Assembly: GCF_014851395.1 (NCBI RefSeq)
Contig: NW_024040707.1
Coordinates: 10,266,187 to 10,330,186 of the forward strand
DNA: 64,000 nucleotides
Direction of reading: 5' to 3'
From: Micropterus salmoides
Lineage: Eukaryota > Chordata > Actinopteri > Centrarchiformes > Centrarchidae
The position numbers and the translations under genes are program-made. Within the stretch, counting starts at the first letter, position 1. Each line of letters begins with the position of its first letter. The notes beneath the pieces are model-generated. The model did no database searches. It was not told where the DNA came from and worked only from the letters and a program-made list of their open reading frames with translations. This document shows positions 22,551 through 35,700 of this stretch, in pieces.

Positions 22551-24400
22551 CTTTACATTTGTACACTTATTCCTTCTTGACAGCGCTACAGGAGCAAGCT
22601 GTTTCAAAATTAGTCTGGAGACCACAACATGCTCTAATTGATATGACCTTTAATTGCTCATTCAGTGCAGAGGAAAGAAGAGGAAGACATCAAGCCAGTC
22701 CACTGTGGCTCGGGCTAAAGAGGCGCTGTGTAGATTGGCCTACACTCCCAGGCCCCGTGGACATAATTAAACCTGAATAACAAACACTTACACAAGTGCT
22801 AGACTCTCCTGAACAGGATTCTGAAAACATCCGGGACACTAGCTCACTGCTCTTTTAGTTGGTCCCTCAATCAGAGTGGATTTGTTCTTGTGTTGAGAAT
22901 ATAATTGGAGCCTGTACAATTATGGCCAACATAAATAAGGCCCCGCTATCCATGGCCAAAATGTGGTTAGTTGTGACTAAGCTGGGTCTGCAGTTCATCT
23001 GAACTATTTAGGATAGTTTGCTCTTTTTAACACCACTGCTGTAAAACCCATGGAAGATAACATCTTCATATATAAAATATAATATATAAATCATGGTTAT
23101 TTGCCACTTTTTGTTCAATATCTTTCTGTTTTAGTAACAGGTACCATAAATACACAAAGAATGAATCTCTTACTAAATATTCCCATATCCAGATGGAATA
23201 GAAGAAAAAGTCAAGGTATCACATGAACCCACTCTAGTTGTAGGCGCATCCCAAATTCTCCGCAGGCACAACAGCTGCACAAACTCTAAATAGAACATCT
23301 GCATTGTGCTCTTTAACATTTATAAAAAGCCTATCTGCATTTTTCACAACAGGAGTCCACAGGGAGCTGGAAACTGTCCACATATGCTTTGCACAGAGAG
23401 CTGAACAACTGGACCTTTCCATGGAATTAAACATCATTAATTAATTTACAATGAAGTCCACAAGCCTTTCTTTTGAGTGAGTGCTCAGCTTCAGGTTAGT
23501 TATGGGTTCAAGTTGTCCGCCGGGGCTGTGGCAACAGTGTGTTTGACAACTATGTATTCAGACCAGCAAACTGCTGGTCACCAGATGATCCCCCTGGTGA
23601 GGCTCACTGCTGGCCCTTTGAAGACCTCCATCATCTTCTCCTGCTGTCTGCCTACACCCCGGAGAGCTCCCGCTAGAAGAGCTATGAATGCAGGTGCTGG
23701 ACGTCTAGACGAAGGGCTCATTAGCTTTCCTGCGGCTCACCAACTAGTGATTGCAGAGGCCTAAGCTACCTTGCCTGGAGGGAGGGGACAGGTCCTCATT
23801 GAGAGCGTGCTTTATTACAGGGGCTTAGGTGGGGGCTTCAGGATTAACACATAAGTCTTCCACCTTCATGGGTGCGAAGAGGACTTGTTGTGCTCTGTAC
23901 AGCTGGAGGGAGTGCAGCCTGGGAAGTGAAACAGCTTTTCTCACTTTGCATTGATAGACTGACCAGAGGCTTAACACACACGTCCTGGAGGTCTGGATGG
24001 ATTTGTGTTACTTACGGCAGTCAACCTAAATCTCTAAAGGGCACAGAGAAGTTTTTTAAATGTTAATTCAAGTTAATTCATTTTAATAACTTTGGCTTCA
24101 CAGTGTAAGGCTGTGTGTTTATGTGTGTCTAACATTTTCAGACATCACTATGTGATAGACCTCACTGTGGTCTGTAATTGTTTCAGCTCTGTTTTTCACC
24201 GCAGGGGAGAGTTGGTCAAAAGAGCGACAGCCTGTGCCCTTTCCTCTCACGGGTCCCTTTTAAGTGGGCAGACCATAAGCCAAGCTGCCCTTCAATGTGA
24301 TGCCTGCATGAGCTACAGGTGTGTGGCATTGCTCCAGCTGTATGTAATGTTTTATAAATCGGAGTTTGTTGCTGAATTCAGCAATCAGTCCTTTTCTTGA
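22551..24400. promoter_or_regulatory. Candidate regulatory cluster
   Basis: Three repeat-free blocks look like conserved non-coding elements. About 22660-22990 has GACATAATTAAACCTG and TACAATTATGGCCAACATAA with CCATGGCCAAAATGTGG. About 23480-23770 has GGGCTCATTAGC. About 24190-24350 has GTCAAAAGAGCGACAG and GTCCCTTTTAAGTGGGC. Open frames of 64-102 codons overlap them but have no domains. The regulatory call is inference from composition. Confidence 0.3.
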
Positions 24401-27400
24401 AGCACATTTAACATATTACTGAAGTTTAAATATGCAGCTAACAATTCTAGTAATGTCTACATACATAAGTTATAGAGTATTTCAAAATTCTAGGTTCACA
24501 CATTTCAAAACAGAGGCTGTTTTTAGTAAAAAAAAATTATTTGAATTGCAAAATTGTGATTCATTTGCATGCCTCCAAATTCAGTACATACAGACGTATT
24601 TCTAATCTAACTTTCAGATTGCTTTCAAGCCTAATGTTTATAGTCAACAGAAGCTTGCACCTCTCTATATATTACCACAACCACTTTCCTCAGATGATTA
24701 AGCGATAAGAAAGAAAGTCAAAACAATAGTGGAACAAACAACTTTTCTCTGCTGAGCCTTTTGCATAATTATGATGCCTGAGGGCCAACTGATTCACTGA
24801 AATCTGTTCTCTGTAGGGGGAGGGAAACCTAAAATAGCAGCCTCTGATTGTCACACAATTGGCTTAGACTGCACTGTGCAGCTGTGCTCTGAGCCTGTCT
24901 GTCTGTCATTTAACTGATTGCTGCATGGCTGCCAACCTATCAGGTGCATCATCACTGGAATGTGGGCTGCTAAGCACATCACAAAATTCATCCCCAACTT
25001 CTACCAGTAACACAGGGTCAAAAACTGTTTATATATAGAGCACAGTGTGCTGCTGCATTAAATAGCTCTTCAAAATGCATTCCATTTTTGATTACTATAA
25101 CGCCACAGTGGCAGAGTTCAAAGCTTGGATTGTACAGCTGCAGATATGAACAGAGACAACCCCCACCCTACCCTTCCATTTTAGAAGATAAGGAAAAGCA
25201 GAGACGGAGAGAGACATGAGAACAGACAGTGAATTTCAGGACAGTCCTAGTTAATTACTGGGGTACAAGTGTGATAAAACACCCATCCACCTCAGAACTC
25301 ATAAGAATATGCAGAAGCATAACTCCTGGATGCGACAAACTGATTTAAAGTGCTTACAATTTATATGCAAAGGTTATTGAAGGTTAATGCCCAATATGGT
25401 AGAAGTTAGTGAGGGCTGAGCACCCACCTCCGTTTTCATTCACAAGCTTTGTCATCAATACGAGAATTCAGCGTGTATACTGAATGGAACAAAAATTAAT
25501 TAGCACAAAAAATATGTATTTTATCACCTTTTGAATTGGGACAATTTTTCAACATTGAAAAGATGTATTGATCATCATCTTGAAAATAATTACCCCATCG
25601 CAGTTTCAGTAAGTAGATAATGACTACCGCAAAATACAATATATAGAACAAAAGTAATAACCAAAACCAACAGCACTAAATAACCAAACATCTTCACTAA
25701 GGTCTGAGACATTGTGCACTTTGTGTCAACTCCATGTCATTTTTTAACAGTGCCAACTGCATGGTAGTATCTACAAATATTAATTAGCCTTGTCTTTGTA
25801 TCTGATTACTGACATGCCTGAAGTGAGGGCGATAAAAATGCTGTGTAGTTTATCTGCTTCCTTCTCATTGAAAAGAAGGTACAGATAAAACTGGTATCAT
25901 GAGGTTCATGCATGGTGAATCATGTCCACAGTATTTTTTCTCTCTTCCGAAGTCAATAGGCCTGTAACGTGAGCACAGCACTGGGCTGTCCCTAGACAGG
26001 CTGACTGATCCCGCTAATGAAAACAGAGGAAGGGAAGGGAGAGAAAACGAAACAGAGTTCTGTGTGTCTGAACAAACACAGGACCAAATACCTTCAAGGT
26101 CACCGTCAGGGGGAAAAAAAGGAAAGGAGGAAAGAGTGATTAAGAAACAGAGGGTGAGGCGATGAAGAGACCGGTGAAGTGATGATGAGACCAGGAATTT
26201 GGGCTCAAACAGAAATTAAAAACAGAAAACTTCTCTACTCTGTGTTCTGGGCCATTGCTGCACTATAAAACATTGCGGCCAGCGACATTGAATTACGCTA
26301 TAATACTACCTAAATAATTTTTTATTTTCACAGTTCACTTATCTTTTTAAGTGCGTAGGATTACATGGGCTTTACAACAATAAAACAATGTAGCAAGAGA
26401 GTAAAAAAGGCAGGCACTGTATCCTACTGGGCAAACACAAAAATGGGCTTTGCTTCATTTTTACGACCATTTTAACATCACTTTATCAATAACAAATCAG
26501 ACATCTTTTGAAAGCTCAGCACTCAAAAGCAACAGAGCAATCCATGGAGCATGCTAAAAGTGTTGAAGTAAAATGGGCTGTGGCTGCACAGCCATGTAAC
26601 GGCACAAGAAATGGGAAGAGGCCTGTCATAAGGACGTCAAAAGCTGGACTGTTCCAGAAATGCCCAAGTGTGGACATACACTCAGGCGTGACGTTACAGC
26701 AAACCTATTATCTACTATTCTGTCACTTTGGCTTTTCCGCTACAAACTTGGGGCCAGATTAAATCTCAGCACCAGACATGTCTGCTTCTCTGACCATCAC
26801 ACAAGCCTTTCTCTCTCACCCTTGCTGAGTGGGTGTGTCCCCTCAGGGAGAATATGGTGCTTTTTACAGCACTTCTCCCAAAACACTTAGCACCAGTTCC
26901 AGAGTTGATATTTGTCCACTATTAAAGGTGTCAGTGCTGCCACTAATCAAAAACTGGCCTGCATAAAGAAATGCAACGTTCGCAGAGTATCCAACTGACA
27001 AAAAAGATAGCTGTCCAAATGTAAACTTCTCAGGAGGGATCCAGTCATTCAGCTCTCAGGGATTTGTGTAGGGGAGTGTGTGATATGGGTATGAGCTGTT
27101 TGTGGTGTACCGCATTCAAGATAACAATTCAGTCTTAGTGAGCTTATCATTAAAATTCCATCAAAGATATGGTGCAGGGAAAGAGACAGAAGAAATGCCC
27201 AAGATCTAAGGACAGGAGGCCTTACTTCAGAGAGATAGTGATGCTACCTCAAGCCTTTGCTTTTGATCTCATCGTTTACCTGGATGAGACCTGCTTGAAA
27301 AACACACCAAAAAACGGACCTGACAGCTATAGAAAGAAAACTTTGATGTGACGGCTGGGCAGTCTGACTGTCTGTGTCTACCTATGCCTTAGCACCCCCT

Positions 27401-28150
27401 AACCATATTTAAACAGGCCACTACATGCCACGCAGTGAATCAAAGAAAGGCTGTTAAGATGTGAATCTTTTAGTTTCTCAGACATTGATGCACCAATTAA
27501 ACATCTATGCTCACAAACGCAGCACATTGGCATAAAGCATATACATTTCCAAACATAAGCAATTATAAAAACAACCCCTTGTAAATCTTCCATTCGTATA
27601 GTGTCATTTGAGGCGAGGGTCAGTCAGAGCCGAGATGGCAATCTCAACTAAATCCACGACATTTCAAATACTTGAGCCTTTCCATCTGTCTCAGCTGTCC
27701 TTTGTTTCCAGGTATTGTTGTTTTTCACCTCTTTCCTTTTGGGTAGTTCAACATTCCACTCGATCGGGCTTTTGTCAAGTGGGATCTGCCTGTTCAGTAT
27801 TAAACCCACAGAGGAGAATTAAGGAAAGGATGTTACACAGATCAAACCAGAGGACTCCTGGGCCCCTTACTCTCTTCAATCAATAGGCAGGATAACACCA
27901 GGCAGCATCAAGAGGCAAATGAACAAATAAACATAGACATTACAACTGTGGCAGAACACTACTCATATACTGCTAAACAGCTAAGGTTGACTTAGAAATC
28001 TTATGGTTGGTTAGTTGGGAATATACCACATAATTATGCTCAGCTGTGTACTGTATGTATGCACGAACAGATCAATGCTTACTCTGTTTGCATGCTTAAT
28101 ATACAGCCATGCCTTATTTAAAATGGACACAACAGTTTGCACTCAACTTG
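24401..28150. other. Non-coding stretch, few landmarks
   Basis: No gene is supported. A possible enhancer-like block lies at about 24750-24970 (TTGCATAATTATGATGCCTG, CACACAATTGGCTTAG). AT-rich segments occur at 25440-25800 and 26290-26500. No transposon or RNA gene was recognised. Confidence 0.5.
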
Positions 28151-28620
28151 CATCTGCATCGATGCATGGGTGCCGTCAGTTTCAAAGGTAGCCACTTTAG
28201 GTAATGCAAGTGTCCCTCTAGACTATGCACAGTCATAACCTGACTCAATAAAGGTCTGTTTCTGGGTTTCTCAGCTGGTGTGGCCAATTAGTGTGAAATT
28301 TGGTGACAGAACTGTGGAGGAGCTAGTTCAGCCCTTGTGTAATTATTGATCTAAGTTTACTTGCCTGCTTGGCTACATGTGGGGAGGAGAGGACACAGTA
28401 CAGGGCTGTTCTCATACAGCGCCTAATTAATAGTGACATAATCTGATACTATAGCTTAAAGTTGTTGAGGATTTCTGATCCCCCCGCTGGTTTGTGGACT
28501 TAGAGTGCTGCTCGTTGCACCGTAATTGCAAAGCTTTGGCTTGGTGTCACAATTAGAGTGGAAACCAGCCTTATTATATCCACTGTTATAATCTCTGCCA
28601 GACCCTATTTACCACTGCTC
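28151..28620. promoter_or_regulatory. Candidate conserved non-coding block with homeodomain cores
   Basis: A dense array of unique words with homeodomain-type cores: GGCCAATTAGTGTG, GTGTAATTATTGATC, GCCTAATTAATAGTG, CCGTAATTGCAAAGC and CACAATTAGAGTGG within about 300 bases. There is no open frame and no repeat signature. Five TAAT/ATTA cores at this spacing fit an enhancer for homeodomain factors. This is inference without alignment. Confidence 0.4.
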
Positions 28621-30538
28621 TAGTTTTTTTTTTTTTTTTTCTTTTGACACTGTTCCAATCTGTAAAGATACAGACAGTAATTCTTGTGACTGCATGTTTT
28701 TGATAGTGGGCTGATTCAGGGCCATGCACTGCCATACGGTCTTGAGTTTTGAAGGACAGGTGTAATAAATGTGGAGAAGGATATCTATTAAAAGAAGATT
28801 TGCAACATCAATGTCAGGCATCATATTGCAAGGAGCATGTAACTGTTTAATTGGACTAATAAACATTGTCCAAGTTTATTGAACTACACCGTATTTGCAA
28901 ATTGTCATAAGGTGATTCTTACAGTAGTTTCTAGGGGGAGCTGTTCCCTTTTTCCACAGACAGACGCCTCTTTCTATCTTCATACATTTAGTTTGTCTGA
29001 ATGCCAACCCACTTCTTGACTTGATTATTTTGCAGGCCAGAGGAGGACACAGGTGGAACAGCAGAGCAAAGTCATTTGTGCAGCAGCTTGAAGGAACCTC
29101 CTCTAGTGTCTTATTAGACCCTATGGGTCAGACAAAGAGACACTGTGGAAAAAGCACACAACGCATGCTGAAATAGCATCTGACTTCAGTTCACGATTCC
29201 GCGCCGCATCTCTGAAGAAATGCTAACCAGCATCTTTCCTTTTTCGACCTCTCTCTGGGATTACTTCTAACCAGTCACTCTCTGAAGGCTCCTCTACAGC
29301 GCTTCAGCCAGAAAGACACATAATATTTATCAGAAGAACAGAGGAGCTGCACAGAAAAAAGGGAGAGACAATTTAAGTGGTGTCTTTGATAAAGCAGTGT
29401 TTTTGAAGCACAGCCCGTTTAGCTTCAACAGGACAAGAGGAAATAAGGATGGGAAAGTGTGTCTCGCGACGGTGCTCCACATCAATACACACCGCAGATA
29501 CCTGGATGCCTCCCAAACAGAGGAGAGACTCTAAAACCGCACCTCCTCCCTTTAAACTTACGCTCTTTGATCTTCTCTCTCATGAATGTAAAGACTGTTA
29601 CTGCCTGCACCACAGAGAGTTCAAGCACCCCACAACCTCCACCACACTCACCCACCTCAATATCTACACTATGTGCTTCCTCACTCTTAGAAAACTTTAG
29701 AAAGAGGGCAGAGGAACTTTTTCCTCAGTAACAGATAGTCATCTTTACTTATGCTGCAAGATGGAAGGTGGTTGTGCTGTTGTGAGCTGGTAAATTAGTT
29801 GGTCAGTGGTTTGATTGCACCATTTACTGGCCAAATGATCAGTTTTCTGCCGTTTATCTGCTTCTATTTCTCTGTATTGATCTAAGTTTTTGTCTTGGTC
29901 TATCAAAGGCAGAGGCAACACAGTTTGTTTTTAACTTGATTTCTTTGGCCAAGCCAATTAACAGGGCAGCAGCAGTATCAGTCAAGGGCTAAATGAGACC
30001 CAGGGTACCAGTGATATCCAGCAAGAGCCTTCACTGACAGATTCAATCTCCCCTCCTCTCCACTGTTGCTGTATGTATTTTAAATCTCTCCAGCTGACTT
30101 TTTTTTTTTTTCATTTTGATGCGTTTATTACACAAGAACTTGGATTTGCGGAATGGTTTGTGAGTTCTGTCATTCATATTTAGCTGAATTTAGGTGCTTG
30201 AAAATTTTCTTTTTGTAATATCTACATTTAGAGCATTTGTCATGACTGTGACTTAAAACGTGTTTGATGTCTATTGAACTTTTTTATACATACCGATATT
30301 CTATTTCAACTAAATGTCCGTGGTGTTACTTTGTTGGTGTAAACAAAACAGAAGCACAAATGCTGATGTGATGCATAACTATCTGACAAGCTGGCTAATG
30401 TATAACTGCTCTGCAATTTGTTTTGAGCTGTTTAATCATTATAGCTTACTGGGTGTTTTCTGGTAAGACTTGAATCATTAAGACAATAAAAGTCTTGAGG
30501 TTTTCAGTTGCAGTAAAGTGGATGATACTCTGCTTTCA
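28621..30538. other. Non-coding stretch, T-tracts and one small open frame
   Basis: Poly-T runs lie at 28624-28640 and 30101-30111. At 29449-29700 there is an 83-codon frame with a good Kozak context, discussed as a finding; it overlaps a 90-codon frame in another phase, so neither is called a gene. The word TTTGGCCAAGCCAATTAACA near 29945 is enhancer-like. Confidence 0.5.
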
Positions 30539-31140
30539 AGAATTAAAAAAATCAAAGATTCGATGCTTCGATGGGCGGAGCCTGATTCGAGTGTCAATCT
30601 CACAGTCCAAGCATCGCAGTGAAACAAGAATCATGCCATTTTGGCTATATGGGGGTGCTCAGCGTCTGATTTTACATAGAACTACCAGTTTTCTCCCAAA
30701 AAGTTAATATACAGCCTATTACAATACACCTTTCAACGTTTAATGCTGTAAATAAATATGTAAAAAGAATAAAACTTTCAATAAATGTTTTTGAAGTGCG
30801 TGAATAAATCCAAAATTGGAACCCTAACCCTGGGTCGTCAGTGCGCATGTGTAAGCGTAGCGTGTATGTGTGCAGTGGCAGTGGATGAACGCTTGCTGAA
30901 GAGACAGAGCCCCAGCTTCACTGGTTTTGTGCCGAGTTGTTCGCACCTCACGGGACTTTCAGATAATTTATCACCGTTGATGAACCACATAAAGAATATT
31001 TAATCATTTTTAAATAGCCGGCTACTTGAAATAGACCCGCGGGGAACCGCGACGTGCATGTAGTTGTCGGCAGCAGTAATGCACGTAAAACTCTGCACAA
31101 GACCGGTGAATGACAGGCGAGAGAGAGAGAGAGAAAAGGG
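30539..31140. mobile_element. CpG-rich interspersed repeat, possibly hAT-derived
   Basis: The left part GATTCGATGCTTCGATGGG, with AAGCATCG in inverted orientation 40 bases later, resembles the ends of fish hAT-type non-autonomous elements. The interior to about 31100 is unusually CpG-rich for this window (ACCCGCGGGGAACCGCGACG, GTGCCGAGTTGTTCGCACC), which often marks younger transposon DNA. No clear termini or target duplication were found, so class and limits are uncertain. Confidence 0.4.
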
Positions 31141-31326
31141 TCTTCAAAAAGCCTCAGTTCAGCTGGAAATTTACAGTGTAAGTTGAATGAAAAGAGACTG
31201 CAGCTCTGCAGCTACCGTGTGTAACACCCCCCCCATTTAATAGAACCAAATTAACTAAATTGGTCAGGTTCGTTGTCTCACCATATCATGATTTTTTTAC
31301 ATGATGAAATTCAAGGCAAACTAGTT

Positions 31327-31370
31327 AATGTTGACTCTATATATTGATAATGTTGACTCTATATATTGAT
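31327..31370. repeat. Perfect 22-bp tandem duplication
   Basis: A 22-base unit starting AATGTTGACTCTATATATTG occurs twice head to tail (31327-31348 and 31349-31370) without mismatch, implying a recent local duplication. Confidence 0.9.
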
Positions 31371-32137
31371 TGTTATTGTGTTTTCCATCTTTCACTTATT
31401 AATATACACTGCTACCGTTTTTGTGAAACGTTGATGGCTTTTCCTTCCCTCAGATTTGCAAGTTGTTTCATAAAAGCTCTTCGCTTGTCTTTCATGGATA
31501 GTTTGGTTCTATTAAATGTTCAGCAGCAGAAAAGACAATTCCTGGCAGTGTCGTCTAACCACCAATATAAAATAGACACAGTGGAGTGGTTTCACCGGTC
31601 TCAGCCAACTGGAGGTGGGCGACAGTTAGGGCTCTCCCATCCCATGAGAACAGAAACTGTTAACACAGCAATGGCTCCAGCATTGCTGAGTGGCACTAAC
31701 AGGAGGAGGGGTTGTGTAGTGAGAGGACTCACCTCTCTCTACCCTCCAGTTTCCCTCATCGAGCAAAAAAGCTTTCTCTTGTCTCTTGGTCTGGTGTAAT
31801 GTGCGTCGGTATCTCTGGAATTCAATTACCGTTCCCTTTTAGCCACGCCTGTAATCTTCCTGTTCCAGTCATATGCTCTGGGTGCCAGCCAGTGTCAGAC
31901 ACTTTTCCCAAAATGATTTCTTTTATGACCAGCCAGCGAGAGCACAAACTGTATGCAGTTATAGAACAGACCTGGATCCATTCAGCCCACCATTTCGCCT
32001 CAACCTAATTACATTACATTTGGGGGAATGTCACTATAAACTGTGGGGGTATAACAGTGTAGTCTCTAACGAGTGTTCAATTAAACAGAGAGCACCCACA
32101 AGGCAAACTGGGGCCAATAAAGCCAACGAAATGCTTT
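31371..32137. other. Non-coding stretch with a long chance frame
   Basis: A 151-codon open frame (31344-31799) spans this segment and the preceding tandem duplication. Its product has mixed composition without a recognised domain. The frame starts inside the duplication and has no splice or promoter support, so it is not called as a gene. Confidence 0.5.
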
Positions 32138-33172
32138 TCAATTGACCCTTCACTAAGCCACACCTCCCTTAGTTACTGTTGCTAAGTCCGACAAACTGTC
32201 AGACCTGTCGGACTTTTATCATGGCACTGCCACTGTCTATTACTGCACTCCCTAGAGAAATACTGTCTGTGTTCAAAACGGGCTAAACTGCTGTCTCAGA
32301 AGGTGTCTAACAGAGAGGCATCGAGTGCCGTTCGAAACGGCTGGAACGATCACTTCCTGTCTCCTGAGATGCCTTCAAGCTGCCCCAGTAACGGCCAGTT
32401 TTGAAGGCAGCATCAATGATGACTTGATGCTGACTATTACCCATAAAGCAGCACAGCTGCGGCTGCCGGAGCTTTCAAAAACTGGTCAAGATGGCGGACA
32501 AACAAGCTAAATTTGTACACAAATATACGTTTTTTAGTTTATTTTTAGTATATTTACGTTTTCAGCCATTGTCTCATTTTTGGAAAAGGCGATCTCAGAA
32601 AGAAACAGACAGTTTTGAAGTTGCATTGTGCATTTGAAGGTTTTATTCAGACTGTCAAACTGACGTGAAAAACAGTTACCGATCACAGAGTAAAAGTGAA
32701 CCACCGTATTACCTGACTATTGAGAAAGAGGACAACGATATTAAGGATCAACACTGTTCCTTTACAGCTGGGTAACCTTGTGTTTCTATTCATTTTTACA
32801 ATCATTAAAAACAGACCAGTAGGGCTTTAAAACGTAACATTCAGTAGTAAGTTAGCTAACTAAAATTATACACTAGGAAAAATCCACAGCCTTCATTTTT
32901 CTGGATTTGTTTTAGGTTTTAGAAAGAGAATAAATCGTACTTCTTTCAACCTCTCTGGGTAGTGACTATAACTATTACAAGTCTCCCAGGAACAGTGTTT
33001 GACCATATCTTGGAAAAATACGGCAAAAGAAAACTAGAAAACGACGCCTCTTGCATTAGAGTCAATAGAGCGCAGCCATGAAAGCATCGGACCTCAGTTA
33101 GAGCGAGTCCTATACTGCACTGTGATCGGCCAGCTGCGTATTCGGGGCGTGGCTTAGCAAAGGGTCAGTTGA
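32138..33172. mobile_element. DNA transposon with 29-bp terminal inverted repeats
   Basis: The left end TCAATTGACCCTTCACTAAG and the following CCACACCTC match the reverse complement of the right end (33144-33172) at 24 of 29 positions, and all five differences are transitions. The ends enclose about 1.03 kb with no transposase frame, so it is non-autonomous. No clear target duplication is visible, and the superfamily is left open. A foldback element lies about 70 bases to the right. Confidence 0.7.
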
Positions 33173-33243
33173 CGCAGTCTCTTCTTGAAGTCTAACTGAA
33201 GTTTTGACAGTAACTCACAGTAACTACTTTTGAGACTGTCCTC

Positions 33244-33590
33244 CCCAGTAACTTTGGCAAATACGCTTAATTACCTTTCTACCTAGAATAAGATGAGAAG
33301 ATTGATACCACTTTCATGTCTGTGTGGTAAATACTATGCTACCACCAGCAGCTAGTTAGCTTAGCACAAAAACTAGAAACAGAGGAGAAACAGCCAGATT
33401 AGCACCGTCAAAAATTAACACAAAAGTAACAGGGGACTATTTCTTGGTCATGCACTAACTAGCAGAAAGCTACCCAGCTGCTGGTGGTAGCTTAATATTT
33501 ATCGCACAGACATGAGAGTGGTATCATGTAACAATCGGCCAAAAAGCGAATGAATGCATTTCTCAATATGTCAGACTATTCCTCTAAAAC
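33244..33590. mobile_element. Foldback (long inverted repeat) element
   Basis: Arms at 33304-33362 and 33467-33525 are inverted repeats of 59 bases with 52 matches (88%), separated by 104 bases. Weaker complementarity extends outwards to about 33250 and 33585 (CAAATACGCTTAATTACC against the reverse complement of GCGAATGAATGCATTTC). The words GATACCACTTTCATGTCTGT and CAGGGGACTATTTCTTGG are familiar from an abundant percomorph interspersed repeat (recollection, not searched). There is no coding capacity. Confidence 0.7.
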
Positions 33591-35700
33591 AACCTATGTT
33601 ACCGGTAAATTTAAGTTTACCTGACCCACAGCCTTTTGTGGCTGTGCAAAAAATGAAGCAAAGGCGGACATAGAGTGACAATGTTATAATGCCAGGCTGG
33701 TTGTGCAAAGCACCCAACTTTGACATCAGAAACCGTTATTTGCATCCCAATCCAACCGTCAGCTTTGTCCATGATCTTTACCTAAGCTTAACCAAGTAGT
33801 TTCAGCTGCTAAAACCCAAACAAAAAATGCTCAAATGGGTCTTTTTGGAAGCCAGTGACAAGTGACATATTTTGTCGTTAAGGTCAGAGGAACTCAGGCT
33901 AAATTTTTGTTTCATAAAAAGTTTGAAGAACTGAGTGTGAAAAGGAGAGGGAGGGTCTATGGGCACTGTCATCACCTCTGACAAACATGTGGTTGTGTTT
34001 AATTATCGTGTGTTTACTCTTCTGCCCTGCACGTCAATCTCATGGACCCCCAAAAATCTGACACACACTGTGGCCCCACGCTATTAACTAGAGTCAACAG
34101 AGCAATGATCTGTGCCTGGTGTTCCTGTCTTGTGATAGGTGGATATGCACCCCCACCCCTCCACTCCACCTGCCTCTCCTGTCTGCCGGAGTTAATTTAT
34201 CTGGGTGATAAGCAGGTGGACGAGGGGAGGAGAGGCCCTCAGACTGAGCTGCACTGTCAGACCTGGCAGACTGAGTGACAATGCTAATAGCCAGGTCCCA
34301 TTAACCTCACCACACGCTTCACCTTTATCTACCACACAGAAGACTGTTTGTTTGCTTGTTGGATGATAATATTTACCTCGTGATTTGGCGGCCCCAGACA
34401 TGACAAATATATTTGTGCATTTTGAGAAGGCACTGTGATTCAGGTAAAGAGGGGGGCAACTGGAAGGAGACAGCGCTCTCAGCAGCTCCAGTCTGTGATA
34501 AGGGGTAATGTTCTTAGCCTAATCTGTAACTTTAAAAAAAATATTCTTGTTTCCCTTTTCTTACTTTTAAACGAACAATGTCCTTGCCTCCCATTATTCT
34601 GCCATGCTCTTGGCTTACCACTATACAATACAGTTCAGCTTCATAAAACACAATGTATCTGCACGTTACATTAGTGCATTTAAGCAGTTTATTCCTATCT
34701 TGGGGCCCACGGTCCTGTTATAAAGAGGTTTGGTGTTTGTATACCGATGAGTCCTGTGGTGAGCTCAGTGCTCTGGTGGAAGGCAAAAGACTGAGAGATA
34801 TTGCTTTAATTGGAGAGTTACTGATCCTGCAAGGCATTTGGGTGCCAGACGTTAGCATCAATGCTTCTTGCTGTATTCTGCTGCGCAATCACAAAAATGA
34901 TATTGGGGGGACAGCAGGTGATCCATAAAAGCTGTGTTTTAAAGCCTTGTTAATTATTCCTTCAGAAGTCTAATGAACAATGGGGATAAAACCTTGTGCA
35001 GGGCAAATCTATTTGTGGGAGAGGAGGAGCCAACTCAAATCAGATGCAGTACTTCAGAGCCTTTACCCCATCTTATCTGTCAACATGAGTCTATCATTAT
35101 TAAAGCTCACACACACAAGCTTTGTGCTTTGATCATGCCCCCGAATATAGCTAGTACAATATTTAACAGTCGTGTACACTTACAGGGATATGGTGTTTGG
35201 AGGCAATGTGTTCTCAAAATGGTGTCTTCCATGCATAATGAAGCAGATGCCGAAGATTATATAGTTTGGCACAAAATTTGAATATGCATAGATTATCCCC
35301 AATGTGATTTAGCAGCTGATGTCTGGGTGCGGATATGTACAGTACATCACTTATGAATACTGGGACCTCTGCATTCTTAAATTTCGTTTCAGTGTAGTTT
35401 ATCATATTTCCCTGTGTGGAACAGACATCGTATTCTGTCTTTGGCTGGAGAGGGCTTAATACACGGCAGGCTTGCCAGCTCTTTCGCTCCGTAAGAGATA
35501 TGAGAAGAAGGAGATTAGCTCAGCTACTCATCCATGACCTTGATATTACGATGAAGACGGATAAGAGCTTTCTTTCCCCACCTGCCCAAAGCCTGCAAGG
35601 ATGTTTAAACAGCAGGCCCGGCAGTCATTATCCATTCAAAACAAATGTCTTCTACCAGGGTTCAATTTTTCAGATATAAAAGTAGTCAATTAATGATGTC
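33591..35700. other. Non-coding stretch with enhancer-like blocks
   Basis: No gene is supported. About 34690-35090 is unique and balanced (TGCTTTAATTGGAGAG, CTTGTTAATTATTCC, GATAAAACCTTGTGCAGGGC), and about 35410-35680 is similar. Both look like conserved non-coding elements. The part before 34400 is ordinary. Confidence 0.4.

Noticed and set aside
31344..31799. 151-codon plus-strand frame
   Set aside because: It starts within a tandem duplication, has no recognised domain and sits beside transposon DNA.
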